Notes: generated by a model not told the origin, from the letters alone. 64,000 nt of DNA from Symbiodinium microadriaticum (GCA_001939145.1 LSRX01001211.1:142583-206582); one strand, 5' to 3'. Positions 12,216-23,584 are shown, counted from the stretch's first letter. Program-made: numbers and translations.

Positions 12216-13438
12216 CCATTCGCGGCGAAGGTCCAGGGGTCCGCCTAGCGAGTCGGCGAGCTTTGCTCGGCTACAGAGCAGCACTGTCTTAAACAATCCG
12301 AATAAAAACCATCAGAGCACCAACATCGGTCCGAGGACCCTGCATGCTCGAGCGACCCGAGCCGAAGCTTAAGCAGTCTCACTCTGACGGTGCCGCCAAG
12401 AATCACAAAGAGCTGATGATGAGCAAAGTCGGAGCAATCGATATTCGACTACTCAGCGAAATCCTTCATGCGCAACTGTACGCATGTTCCTACAAAGACA
12501 CGGTGAGCAATGCCTGACTGAACAATAGGCCACGACTGCAGTGGCTCACATAAGAGTCAGTCACACAGGCTGGTGCACCTCACACTCCAGCCTCAGGACA
12601 ATGCCATTGTACCAGGCATTGGCAGTCGAGGATAGCATAGTTGATCATGCCAAAGATCAGGCTCAGGCCAAACCAGTGAAGACATGACCTTAGGGAGCCA
12701 AGCAGCAAAATCATCGAATGAAATGAAATTATCCACACAGGCATTGTTCCTTGGCAGGAAGACATACGACACTCTGTATCCTCCCACAGAGGCATCTCCA
12801 CATCACTCAGGAGGCTGGTGAGTCGAAAACCATGGTGACTCAGAGTTTGTATTGCCCCCAGCTTTAAGTTAGCATATTGACATATTGTCCAACATTGTCC
12901 AATGTGAAAATACAACAGCAAAAGTCGAGTGCCTTCCCACGGCAATGTTGCATGGAGCTTGCGCGGTGAAAGCATTGATTGCGGCCCACGGGTCCTGAGA
13001 CCATAAAGGCAGCCAGACATTGCTGGTACTGAACGAAGATCTGGCCGCCCTGGAATCCTGAGCAAGGGAGAGCAATTACCCACGGGTATTGCTCAGAGTT
13101 TCTCAAGATCCCCGCCATGTTCCCAAAATTCCACGCTCCAACATTGAACCTCTTCGGCCTGCTCCGTGGCAACACCTTGTGGCCATCTCTTATTTACATC
13201 GGGTGGGTTGGAGCCTACCATGTAGATGCCTCCAATCGTGCATGGCCTTGCATTCCCCTCGTCACCGTCAGCCGCCGCCGAGACCCCTTGGTATTCAACA
13301 TCCTCCATCAAGCACTCCAGGTCCTCAGAGCCCTCATCCTGATTATGACTGGACTCAAAGCAAAGTCTCTCATGGCTGGACACGCTGTAGCGTTGCTTCT
13401 GCTTAGGTGGCACTGCGCCCAGAATGCGCCACCTGGCC
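12216..13438. other. Spacer with an unrecognised minus-strand open region
   Basis: On the minus strand, 12580-13175 holds two overlapping frames of 167 and 103 codons. They share sense across a probable frameshift near 12870-12900, which could be a decayed retroelement ORF. No catalytic motif is seen, so it is not called as a gene. Confidence 0.3.
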
Positions 13439-13578
13439 CCACTACTACTAGTATTACTCGTATTATTATTACTACTGCTACTACCACCACTACTACCACT
13501 ACTACCATTACTACCACTACTACCACTACTACCACTACTACCACTACTACCACTACTGCCACTACCATTACCACTACC

Positions 13579-13616
<38 letters not shown>

Positions 13617-13668
13617 CACTACTACTACCACTACCACTACTACTACCACTACCACCACTACTACTACT

Positions 13669-13719
<51 letters not shown>

Positions 13720-13720
13720 G
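13439..13720. repeat. Long (ACT/ACC)n trinucleotide array
   Basis: About 280 bp of ACT, ACC and occasional ATT or GCC triplets. Every frame is open, giving poly-Thr, poly-Leu/Pro, poly-Ser/Gly and poly-Val peptides, which explains the long open frames around it. Confidence 0.97.
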
Positions 13721-14356
13721 TTGTTTGTGAACATGAGTGTCACCGTACCCCACTCATGCCGCAATATACAAGCTCAAGATGTGCCCACTCACCTCCCGTC
13801 CACGCAGCAAGTGGATAGAGAGGCATGCACGCTGGCAAAGCATCTTGAGGGCTATACTGCTGACAGACAGCGAACACACAAGAAGGCAAAATCACTCAAA
13901 TTCGCCCCTTGGGTCGATGTCTGCAGCTATCTGAACCTGATGCAACTGCGCAAGCAGCACAGTCACAAAACGGACGCGTCCCAAACAAGGACCGCGACCG
14001 CGCAATGTCCAGCAGCCACCACACCTCCTCTTGGGTGTCTCACACATGCAACTGGCAACACTCTTGCCACTTGCAAGAGCCCCCAGCACATCTCGAGCAA
14101 AACATGTCCATCTCCAAGCTGCGCAAACAGTTCCATCTTCCTGACGAACTTGGTCTCCAAACCGCCTCGGCGTTCCTCAACAACAGGAAACACCAGAGCA
14201 GCCACCAAAGGTGTGGGCTTTGGACAAAGTCCACTTTCTTCGAACAGCCCCCCTGTGTGAACAGAGGGATGAACCGGAATCGCCAAACGAAGGGGCATGC
14301 CAATCAGGCTTTTCATGCAGGCAAACGCTGGAAGCCTCTTTAACTTTCCTCGAGGG

Positions 14357-15448
14357 ATGTGGTGGCAGGTCCTCCTTAGTAATGCGGTTACTTTGGACAA
14401 CATTTGGCCCCGAACCTCTCTGGCTGAGACCGTCCTCCTGGCCCTGTTCTGCTGGTTCTTAGGGTTGCTGAGCGGAGTCCTCCTCACCACATTGGTCATT
14501 TCTGCTAGGTGCCGTCATTTGCTCTGGGTTTTAGTGTGTGAAGGGTTGCGATCTGCCCCCATCTTTAGTCCAGAGGAACGCATAGCCGCCTATAGGTGTG
14601 TAGTGCATGAGCGCTGGCGCCTCGGCCTCTGGATTGCGGATTCGTGTAGAGGTCAGCATCTGTCAAGTCCCATAGCCTCCGGCCACAGCAGAGAACGAGG
14701 ATTACTCGGAGTGGGAAGTGATTCAGCCAGAACGTGTGCTCACTCCTGACATTCGAGCTCAACTTAGCGCGCGCCTGAGTTCCAGATTGACGTGCTCTCC
14801 CAGTGAACGCGTAGACAACGCTTTCCAAGCGGGTGTCGAAAGCAAAACTGCGATCCTTGCTGGGCGCGCAGTGGTTGGTCCTTCGAGTACTGGATTGCAG
14901 AACTCATTCTGGCTCGGCATCAGATCGCAGAGTCGCTTGTGGTTCGTCACCAAGAGATGCACAGCAGATCGATTGGTGAGGGCTGAACCAGGTACGACAC
15001 TGGCAGCTAAGGATTGGTGCCTGCAGTGCGGCAAGAGCGCCTCTTTGAGACGAACCTCTACCGCACACGCAATGACTACTACCGATCTCTGGCATGTCTT
15101 CGAGCTGGTCATCACGAGAAGGGCCGACTGGTGTTGATGCTGGGGCTCGCAGCTGTGGAGCAGTACCGCCTAGATGGCAAGTGGGAGGCCGCGTGGCGAC
15201 ACACCCATCTGACCACGCCTCCTTTCACGGAGTGGCGGACGAGGGATGCTCATCTATCGCAACTTCGAGCCCACGCTCATGCCAGGCTGGTGCACAGCAC
15301 CTGGGCGGCGGCAGTAATCGCCCGCCTAAAAGACGAAGAAGTGCTCATGAAGCGACGAAACAAGCCGGAGCCGCGGCAAGAGTGGCGGGAGGGCCGCCCT
15401 CCAAGGGAAGGAGCGTGGTCAGGGCCAAACGCCGAGACCGAGAAGTAG
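14357..15448 (+). pseudogene. Gag-like ORF of DIRS-like element, frame-broken
   Basis: Pieces in three + frames read through as one ancestral protein. They are SPEERIAAYRCVVHERW (about 14570-14625), IRAQLSARLSSRLTCSPSER (about 14752-14810), and the 144-codon frame 15014-15448 with LEAEQYRLDGK-type helices and a basic tail (KRRNKPEPRQEWREGRPP). It precedes the RT frames directly. Similarity to capsid-like ORF1 proteins of DIRS elements is inferred from position and composition, not from a diagnostic motif. Confidence 0.45.
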
Positions 15449-15570
15449 GGCAGAATAGTTGCCCACCATGGCATCAGGTGCCATATGAACGTGCTTCGCG
15501 CACTCACTTTGCTGCATGCTTGCGTGGTGGTGCTGTCAGGAGTGACCGTAAGGCAACTCTTGGATAGCTT

Positions 15571-17424
15571 TTGCCATGCCCTCTCCCTTTCCCGTGGACT
15601 CGTCCAAAGGTTCATTTTGCTTCTAGGCGCCGCCATCATAGATGGGTCGTGCAACGAAGCCTTGAAACTTTAGTTAACTTGGAAGTCTCTGCCCTCAACG
15701 CCTGTTACCTGGAAAGTGCCCGGTGTCCCCCATGGGGTTTCCAGGGCTCAAAAATTACCGCTGTTAATGCTGGATTAGATGAGTGGGATGGTATGCTTGA
15801 CTCCCTCTCTGAGCTTGTGTATGGTTGTGTCAAGAAGAGCACGTTGAACGCCAGCCAGGGATGTTCCACGGTGGTGGTGCCCACCGTGGCTAGCAAAGTG
15901 GCATTTCCGGAGCAGCTGCGTGGATTCAACGTGTCGCCTTGTTTGTCTGGTGCTTTCAGGGTTGCTTCTGAGTCACCGAACTCGCTCCTTAAAGCAGCTG
16001 CTCCTGAAATCCCACGTTGCCCTATAACCACAGCTAGGACCGAGTTGTGGTACTTGCTGCATAGGTGGGACAAGGTGGGACGCTTGCTACTCGCTTTGGA
16101 GCATGAGACTTCGCCCGCTCATGCGTCAAACCTCTTTTGCTTGCAAAAGCCGGATGGTGAGCTTAGGCAGATCATTGATCGCAGGCCCCGTAATGCAGTC
16201 GAGCGCGGGCCTCCCGATGATGCTCCGAAGATGGGTCACGTGAGCTCCTTGTTGGGGATAGTGACGGATAGTGGTTCCTACCCATGGATGTCTTAGGGGG
16301 TGTGTTGATGATCTCAGGAATTTCTATCATGAGTTTGAGGTCACTGTTGAGAGGGCCTTGTCCACACCGGTAGGGCCGAGCTGGAATGCTCGTGCATTCT
16401 CTGGAACCGGCGCCTTGGAACGTTTAAAGCGACAGTGCCCGGATCAGAACATAGGACCTAACACCCAGGTGTTCCCATGCTTCGCAGAATTGTCGATGGG
16501 GCACCATTGGGCGCCAGCTATAGCCCAAGCTGCGCACGAGGGGTTGTTGAGGGCCTGTTGAGGGCTTTTGATGCATTACGTCGCGAAGAGCATCTTGAGC
16601 CAGGCAGGCCCTTACCTGCGGCGCCCTTAGGTCGCTATACTGGTGTATGTGTGGCTGATACGCTTTCTTTGCAAGTCTTCGACCATCCTGTCAAAGTGGG
16701 CATCTCACATGAGAACTGCGAACCAGCTCGGGATCTCGAGGCCAGCAGCCTAGCCGAGTCTGCTTATAGTCACGGGGGTTTAGAGGCTCACCCTAAAAAG
16801 GCTGTTCAGCGCGGAGCTCGATTCCAAGCTTGGGGCGCTGAGTTTGATGGCAACAGGGCAACAGTGGGCATTAACCGTACCAAACTTGCTGCATTATGCC
16901 CCTGTACATGTCGCATCGCTTGCAAAGGCGTTATCTCTGTTCGGGTATTGCAAAAATTACTGGGCCTTTGGGCATTCGCTATGCAGTTTAGACGACCTTT
17001 GTTCAGCCTCCTTCATGTAGCGTACCATGTAAGCCACCGGGATGGGGATGATGCCGCACCTTTTCGGATGCCCCGTGACCTTCAGCAGGCGTTACAGTTA
17101 ACTTCCATCTTAGGATTCCTAGCCGTCCTAGCCTTCACGGATTTGAAAACACAGGTGGCATCGCAGGTGTTCGCTTCAGATGCCTCTCCAGAGGGGGCCG
17201 GAATCGTGGCTTGTAATGTGGGGGCTACGGCTGCTAGGGAGTTGTTTCGCCGTGCAGACACTCGCGGGTTTCACACTAGGCTTTTATCTTCGGTGAGTGA
17301 ATATCTTCATTCGCAGGGCCATGTGATAGATGAGCCTAGTTTTCTGATCTCGCAGGACTATTCTAGACCTTGCCCGGCCGGCGATGACATCACCCCCCGA
17401 GGGCTCAGGCCCTCTTACCAGTGA
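15571..17424 (+). pseudogene. DIRS-like reverse transcriptase and RNase H
   Basis: Three + frames (15571-16296, 16271-16561 and 16477-17424) carry one RT. FCLQKPDGELRQIIDRRPRN is the fingers motif, CVDDLRNFYHEFEV (about 16301) is motif A with its aspartate, and SMGHHWAPAIAQAAHEG is motif B. Motif C, normally YxDD, reads CVADTLSLQV, so the catalytic pair is damaged. QVFASDASPEGAGI (about 17166-17210) is the RNase H first aspartate block. Overlaps of 20-85 bases between frames show at least two frameshifts. Confidence 0.75.
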
Positions 17425-18400
17425 TCTCGCGAAGCCGCTGGGGGAAGCGGCTCCAAAAGAATGTAAAGGGTTCTTTGAGCGCTTGTGCAGGGAGTCGCTT
17501 CCTCCAAGGGTACCGAGATTGCCCACTTTCCGCCCCGTTTTTTGGGAAGTGTATGCAGGGTCAGCGCGCATGTCACGTGCCATGACTGCCAAAGGATTTT
17601 GCGTGGGGCCACCCATTGAGCTAACCCAGGGCTGGACGCTTGAAGCTTTGCTCTTCTCATTATTGTTGGGGCTGTGTCTCGCAGGGCGTATAAGTTTCCT
17701 CTGGTTGGGCCCACAGTGTGGTTCCTTTTCTTTGGCAGGTCATCCTAGGCTAAGGTCAGTGTCAGCGCCATGGGGGTTTGATGTGTTGGACTACGACACC
17801 TTGGTTGGTAATTTCCACATGCACCTATCCTTGGTTTTTTTGTTGCCCAAATGTTCTCCGGTCAAGACGCCTTCCTTGAAACACCTTTCGGAGCATACTC
17901 TTGCAAACTTCCATGGTGGCGATTGCTGGCTAGCTTTCGAATTCCGCGTTGATCAATGCCAGTTTGGTGTGACCTATCAGAAGCCCACAGCACTTTTAAC
18001 GACGTCGCCTTACTTCCGCAGCAGGCTGAGCAAAAGATGTCGAGGCAACCACCGTCACGATCGACTAGAGGGGTCGTGTACCACTGCGGCCCCGTTGCAT
18101 GAGCAAGAAGGGAACTGTGATGAAGGAGGGGAAATTAGAGACCATAGAGCGGCCCAAAGATTTGTCAGCCACTTATGGGCGACTCAACTGGCAGAGTCCT
18201 TGCCCTGGAAGGTTGTCCGTGCCACCCCAAACCATATCAACATCCTCGAATGCCATGCCCGACGCGTGCTTTTGCAGTTGGCTCCCAAGAACTCGCGCAT
18301 GGCTACTTTTCAGGATTCCATGGTGACTTTGGGAGCCACAGCGAAGGGACGTAGCTCTAAATCGCATCCTCAGGCAGGACATGACATTACAACTAGCTAA
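17384..18400 (+). pseudogene. Methyltransferase-like domain of DIRS-like element
   Basis: A 338-codon frame. FWEVYAGSARMSRAM (residues 53-67) followed by GPPIELTQGW resembles the SAM-binding motif I of the methyltransferases found in DIRS elements. FLWLGPQCGSFSLA (residues 105-118) occupies the place of the catalytic loop. Near the end NHINILECHARRVLLQLA resembles the second half of an RNase H fold. Downstream, ADDPSRNRV at about 18440 continues it in another frame. Whether the enzyme was active cannot be told; the copy is decayed around it. Confidence 0.6.
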
Positions 18401-18875
18401 GAACATTTATCCTTGTGGGATTCTGGGCCCTGCGCGCCGATGACCCCTCTCGAAACCGAGTGGTGAGACTACCCCGGTTGCCGCTCCCTTCGTGGTTTCT
18501 GGCTCTCAGACGTGGTGCCGTAAGTCAAGGCCAACAGCAGCTCGATGTCATTTCAAGCACGCCGCTGTCATGGGCTCGGTGGTCTCTTTTTGGTGAGGCG
18601 GCTGTGTTTGCTGCTATGGCTAACTTTCATTCCATTAGTGCCTGGGCCACGGCCCTCAGCGGGGAGACGAGATCGAGCCGACCTGGAAAAGCGCAGAGTG
18701 ACAGCCGTCAGGGCCAAGATGCGGGCAAATTTGTGGAACGATCTTCAGGTCTGGTGGAACATGGAAGCGATAGCCGACGTAGCCATCGAGGCCATGGTCA
18801 TGGTCGCCGAAACAGTCAATGTGATAGTGCAGCGTTTTCCCTTCCTTCAGAGCTTCATGGCTTCATGGCTGGGCC

Positions 18876-19580
18876 GTGGAGCTTGTTGACTACCTGGGAG
18901 ACGCTGTGTCCCAGCAAGTGCATCCGCTGATGCCCTTGCCGTTGTTACAGGCACTCGTGACAACAGCACTCACCTGGGGATGGCACAGGTTTGCCCTCAT
19001 GCTTTTATCAGGCTACTGCGCCTTACTTCGGCCTTGCGAACTTCTTGCACTGAGTGCGAACGACTGTATCCTGAGCTCCGACAGTGGATGCGAGAACGTC
19101 GTCTTTCTGCGGCTCAAACTAGTGAAGACGCGGACTCGTGGAGCCAAGATGCAAAGCGTCAGGTTGGACGTTCCCTTCGTAATCGTTTTTTTGCAAGAGC
19201 TTTTGAGGACCATGGTTCCGTCAGAGAGGCTGTGGTGCTACTCTGCCAACCTTTTCCGGGCGCCCCTGAAGCAGGCACTGTTGGAAATCACGGGCCGCAG
19301 TGATTTTTGTGTCCCAAGTTCATTGCGGTCCGGAGGAGCAACCTTTTGGTTCCCAGAGTGGAATGAAGATTTGATTCGCTTGCAGTGGAAGGGACGGTGG
19401 CTGCATGTAAAAACCTTAGCTCATTATGTTCAGGAGTTGGGGTGCACCAACGTAATGGCAGCTTTGTCCCCCGACCACAAAGTCAAAGTGCTCCGACTGG
19501 CTAACTTGTGTGAGCTGATCTGGTCAGCCAGGTCGAACGAGTTGTGCGCCTCTGAAACCTTTCGTAGGAAGGAACCGTAA
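18876..19580 (+). CDS. Tyrosine recombinase of DIRS-like element
   Basis: A 234-codon frame with the catalytic half of a tyrosine recombinase. The first Arg lies in GYCALLRPCELLAL (R52). The beta-strand Lys is probably in LKLVKTRTRG (residues 80-89). The second Arg lies in PSSLRSGGATF (R151), the Trp in WKGRW (W175) and the nucleophile in LAHYVQEL (Y184). The usual His three residues before the second Arg is Ser. Upstream + frames 18415-18930 and 18545-18889 may hold the N-terminal SAM-like domain after a frameshift. The role is to integrate circular cDNA of the element at 14.3-19.6 kb. Confidence 0.8.
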   Translation: MELVDYLGDAVSQQVHPLMPLPLLQALVTTALTWGWHRFALMLLSGYCALLRPCELLALSANDCILSSDSGCENVVFLRLKLVKTRTRGAKMQSVRLDVPFVIVFLQELLRTMVPSERLWCYSANLFRAPLKQALLEITGRSDFCVPSSLRSGGATFWFPEWNEDLIRLQWKGRWLHVKTLAHYVQELGCTNVMAALSPDHKVKVLRLANLCELIWSARSNELCASETFRRKEP

Positions 19581-19699
19581 GTGTTCCCGAAGCCGCTGAA
19601 CCGTGCGGTCTTCGTCATGTCAAGGTGGCTCTGCGCGCAAACTGAATCACTATTTACTCCTTAGTCCCTCCCTCCCGCCCTAGTGGCGTGTTGGGTTTT

Positions 19700-20005
19700 G
19701 GCAGCGCATGTAGGTCAGCTGAAGGCCCCTGCATGTGCGCTGCAACTGTATCTTGATATGAACTTCCCGAAAGCACCAGGCGCGCAAGCACGCAAAAGGA
19801 TCGAATCTAGCAGTGTAGACCAGATACAAGCATGCCAATCATGCTTTTAATGCCACCTCCTCTGGCAGCGCATGTAGGTCAGCTGAAGGCCCCTGCATGT
19901 GCGCTGCAGCTGTATGTTGATATGAACTTCCCGAAAGCACCAGACGCGCAAGCACGCAAAAGGAGCGAATCCAGCAGTGAAGACTAGAGACAAGCATGTT
20001 TAAGA
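19700..20005 (+). repeat. 164-bp tandem duplication
   Basis: The 164-bp unit beginning GGCAGCGCATGTAGGTCAGC at 19700 is repeated at 19864 with about 90% identity, the second copy running to about 20005. It lies just after the recombinase frame, so it may be part of the DIRS-like element end. Confidence 0.85.
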
Positions 20006-20009
20006 TAGA

Positions 20010-20160
20010 GGCTAATCCGGAATCGCCAAATGAGGGGGCGTATTTAACATATATGATGAACCGGAATCGCCAAATGAGGGGGCATGTGAAACATACATTT
20101 TTGTTGAACCGAATCGTCAAACGAGAGCGGGCGTTCAGGATGCAAGATGTGATGAACCGC
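20010..20160 (+). repeat. CGGAATCGCC motif cluster, three to four units
   Basis: Units with core CGGAATCGCCAAATGAGGGG recur at about 20022, 20063 and, more diverged, at 20106 and 20152, spaced 40-47 bp. This is the same family as at 49-135 and 14270. Confidence 0.8.
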
Positions 20161-20651
20161 CAGTCCCCCGGCACTGCGTTTGCAAACAAGGGGGAGGGGA
20201 GGCTGCGCCCCCTAACTTCCCGGCTTTCCTAATTCGTTGTGAACGTGCCGTCGCACCGTCAGGAACGCTATTTGGCCATGTGCGATTTCAAAACAAGCAC
20301 ATAACTCGTATGAGGCCTTGCAAAGCCCGTCCTAGGATCCAACCCCCCGGTTGTTTTTTGAACCGCGCAGGCTTGCTTTACAGAACATCGTGCCATCAAA
20401 ACTTAAAGCCACAAAGCTGAGACGCCCAGAGCCTGAACTGGCATGGAAGGCAACCGGGTAGACTGGCGGGGCCGGTGGTCGGCCCGTCGGATTTACGGAC
20501 TGAGTGACCGATCGGGGGCCGAGACAGCCTCAGTTGTCGCCATCCGTGTTTTGTGTATGGATCCAACCGACACCCAACCCAGAAAAAAAAAAAAGGAATA
20601 CCCAAAACAAAGCTGGACCCCGACGACGACGACGACCACAACTGACTTCGA

Positions 20652-20667
20652 CCACGACCACCACCAG

Positions 20668-20766
<99 letters not shown>

Positions 20767-20850
20767 CACTACCACCACCACCACCGCCACCACCACCACC
20801 ACCACCACGACCACCACCACCATTACTACTACTGCTACTACTACTACTAC
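20652..20850. repeat. (TAC)n trinucleotide array
   Basis: A run of CAC/TAC triplets with ACC interruptions, giving poly-Tyr, poly-Thr or poly-Val artefact frames. Its right end supplies the TACTACGA that flanks the composite insertion. Confidence 0.95.
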
Positions 20851-21007
20851 GATGTACCGGGAGTTTGGGGCAATTATTTTGCGGAACCGTTTTGGCAATC
20901 TTGGTCACCTCGGTCAGGGGGGAACAAGATTGCCACGCAATCTTGGTCATGTTGCCCCTGCCCCACTTGCTTGCCGACTAGTTTACTGTACCTTCTGGAG
21001 ACCAAGA

Positions 21008-21301
21008 TGAATAGGGGACGGCCGGCAGAGAGCTTTTTGCATCCTGCTGGTAAGACTGCACATGATCGTCGAGCGCTGTAGTGAATGACGACACTGACGA
21101 CGAAGACGACGATGACGACACAAAGCATCATGCGAATCGTGATGATGATACGCTTTTTGACTCCTTGAGCTCCCCCGTGATGTCAGCGTCCAGGCGGACT
21201 GCACCGTACTGACGGAGGGGGCGGTGCAGCAGGGGGCAGTACAAAAAATACTGATGCAACGATGTTGCCACAAACATGTACCCACAGTACATGATGCCGA
21301 G
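21008..21301 (+). repeat. Left 294-bp direct repeat of GIY-YIG/RT element
   Basis: Starts TGAATAGGGGACGGCCGGC and ends CAGTACATGATGCCGAG. It is 293/294 identical to 26515-26808. It contains an ACGACGA-rich segment with one CTGACGA heptamer that matches the hammerhead CUGANGA core. I could not find the matching GAAA and third stem, so no ribozyme is called. Confidence 0.97.
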
Positions 21302-22145
21302 TGTGTTGGATGCCTGTGCCTGCATGCTTGCAGGACCCCAGGAGTGGTGCTTACGCGCTGTAAGTTCCTGGTGTAGGCTGACTAGAAAATACCGGGCAGC
21401 ATGGACAGCCTGCCGATACATGTCTGCTATCAAGCGGGTCTTGATCACTTGCCCTTTTCCGGGCGTACTTCAGATATGCCGAGACTGTTTCTTCAACTGC
21501 CTTTCCGGCTGCAGATTGACGCTATGAAAGCTTCAGTTTGGGTGATTAAGCAGCAATTACGCCTGATCCACATGTGGACAGATTTTGGCAGTTTTCATTT
21601 GATCCAACGGCATGGTGCTTTGTCTTTCGCAGCACGCACAAACTGAACAAACGAACGCAAACAACATGTTGAACCTTGACACTTGCCTGTCTGCACATGT
21701 CTGCATGTTCTGCCGGACTGAGCCGTTTATGGGCGGGAGTTCAACATGTCAGCATGATCTCATGAGTTGATTTGCATGGCATGCTTTTGCAGCATCATGA
21801 ACAAAGAGTCTCGTTTTATGCACACGTGGTTTTTTCTCCGCTGACGCCTTTGTTTTCTTGAAGCTGAAGCCCTGCACTTGCTAAGCTTTTGAAAAAATGT
21901 CGTTGACGATGAAGTCAGCTGCGTCGTGGTAGTGTCGCGGTGGGAGACAAGTAGATACATGTAGCTTGTGAGATAACTCTGACCACCGCCTGCGCAAGTC
22001 GCATGCAGGAATCGGCTAGTGCTAGGGCTAGGGTTAAGACGTCGGCTTGGATTCCAGCTCGTGTCGCTGACAGCCGTCCTCCGCTCATACTTGTAGCAGC
22101 TTCTGCAGTTAGCAATTGGGTGCTTGCGCAAAGTTTGCTTGTGCA

Positions 22146-23477
22146 ATGAGCGCACATTTTTCGCAAACCCCAGCTCCCCCCGGGCAATGGGTGCCTGGCT
22201 CATGGGGCACACCCGGTAGTGCAATGACTCAGCAGGCTCCCGCGACAGACCCATCAGGTGCTTCTTGGCAGTCACAACCGGTGCAAAACCCAGCGATCAG
22301 CGGTGCGGCATGGATACAGCATCAACAAGGAAAAGGTCAGTATGCGATGACTCAGCAGAGCTTTGCTCCGGGCTCTGCAGGCGGTGTTCCACCTTGGGAA
22401 CAGGCTCCTTTGCAAGGGTATGTGGACACATTTTCCGCAGAGCCCTATGCCGGCAAAGGTGTGCCTGCACACCACTTCCAATCAGCTCCTCCAGGCGCAT
22501 GGCAACCTGAAGGTGCTCCGGATTCTCATCGTAGACGTCGGCACCGTTCTCGTTCCCCTCGCAGACCAACCAGTGCTGATGTGTTGCAATCTCTACAACG
22601 TGGAGGCGTGGACTTATTCCGGGAAGTATTCCATCAGTTGCCTCAGGCATTCCGTGCAGTGACTCTCGAGGCTCCGCCCGGTATGGTCGTTGACACACAA
22701 AGCATCACCAACCAAGAAGATCGCATGTCCATGTGCCGGAGGCTGAACGACCTCCGCAGGGAACGACTGGCCCCCCTGGCCTCTCCAGCATCGGCGCCAT
22801 TCTACCAGGAGGATGGCTTCAAGTGCGTACCCATGGGTCGTCAAACGGAGAGGCACTTCTGGGACCTGTTCCATAGGCTTCCTGTGGCCACTACTGATGC
22901 TTCCAGATGGAAAGCCGTCTTGAAGTATGTTGACCAATGCCCTGAGAAGCCCAAGAGCACCCAACCTCCAGGGATGTGGAGTGGGCTTCCGCTGACTTGC
23001 AAGATGGGCTTGCGGCAGCTGCGAACTCCCCTCCGCGGACTGCGCGCAATCAAACTTCGAGTTTCCAGGCTTTGCAAGATCTAGCTGCGGGTTCTCCTCT
23101 CAAGCCGGGTCTCCCACTTGCTGATTCGGAGGATTATGCAACCTGGGTCAAAAGGCCGTGTTGATGTTGATACGGCCAACCTGTCCTTGCACTCGCTGGA
23201 CTTGAACACCAAAGCTCACAAGTTCTCTAAGAGGATGTCTGCGGACAAGGCTTTGAAGTCCTTGCCTCCGCTCCAGGCCATGGGCGACTTATTCACGGTG
23301 GTGTACAAGATCTATCTTAGGAAGCTTGAGAAGCTGTGTACCAATTTGAATGCGCGTTCCAAGGAAGGTAAGGCTCTCAAGAAACTATGCGACGACCTGA
23401 ACGTCGAGAATGACAAGTCATTTCCTGATCTTGTTGCGAGGCTGCGTGCCTCGGAGATCATGCACAAGCCTCTGTGA
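22146..23477 (+). CDS. Gag-like ORF1 with SR-rich patch, two frameshifts
   Basis: The first frame (ATG at 22146, open to 23084) is Pro/Gln/Gly rich, then has a basic HRRRRHRSRSPRRP patch, then a helical segment. Sense appears to move to another frame near 22970 (VEWASADLQDGLAAA...YATWVK) and back near 23150 at TCAAAAGG, continuing VDVDTANLSLHSLDLN to a stop at 23475-23477. Joined, this is about 440 residues. The two shifts cancel, so small indels, sequencing errors or programmed shifts are all possible. The basic patch suggests nucleic-acid binding. It lies 108 bases before the RT ORF in another frame, as an ORF1 would. No known capsid family was recognised. Confidence 0.55.
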
Positions 23478-23584
23478 CTCCGTCCCGACCCGGAGGTCTG
23501 TACAGTTTTGCGCGCGATGCTTGATGTCATCCTTCTTGTCCGCTTTCGCACTCTTACTCCCCTGGGCGTTGGAAGGCGCAGACT

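Larger units (their letters stand above)
14268..19580 (+). mobile_element. DIRS-like tyrosine-recombinase retrotransposon, decayed
   Basis: In order on + are a gag-like region (about 14357-15448), reverse transcriptase (about 16100-16700), RNase H (about 17100-17230), a methyltransferase-like domain (about 17530-17720), a possible C-terminal RNase H part (about 18220-18290) and a tyrosine recombinase (18876-19580). This RT, RH, MT, YR order is that of DIRS-family elements, which integrate through a circular intermediate using the recombinase rather than an integrase. Frames change at least five times and the RT YxDD box is lost, so the copy is dead. Terminal repeats were not proven. A 24-bp direct similarity (14296-14319 and 19830-19853) and the CGGAATCGCC motif lie at both edges. 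Confidence 0.8.

Noticed and set aside
11327-12296. Frames of 120-220 codons spanning the CATA and CCTT tracts
   Set aside because: Low-complexity translation of tetranucleotide repeats.
13093-13818. Long poly-Thr, poly-Ser/Gly, poly-Leu/Pro and poly-Val open frames
   Set aside because: They are the frames of an (ACT/ACC)n array, which is open in every frame; there is no sequence outside the repeat that looks coding.
20396-21081. Poly-Tyr/His, poly-Thr and poly-Ser open frames
   Set aside because: Artefacts of the (TAC)n array.
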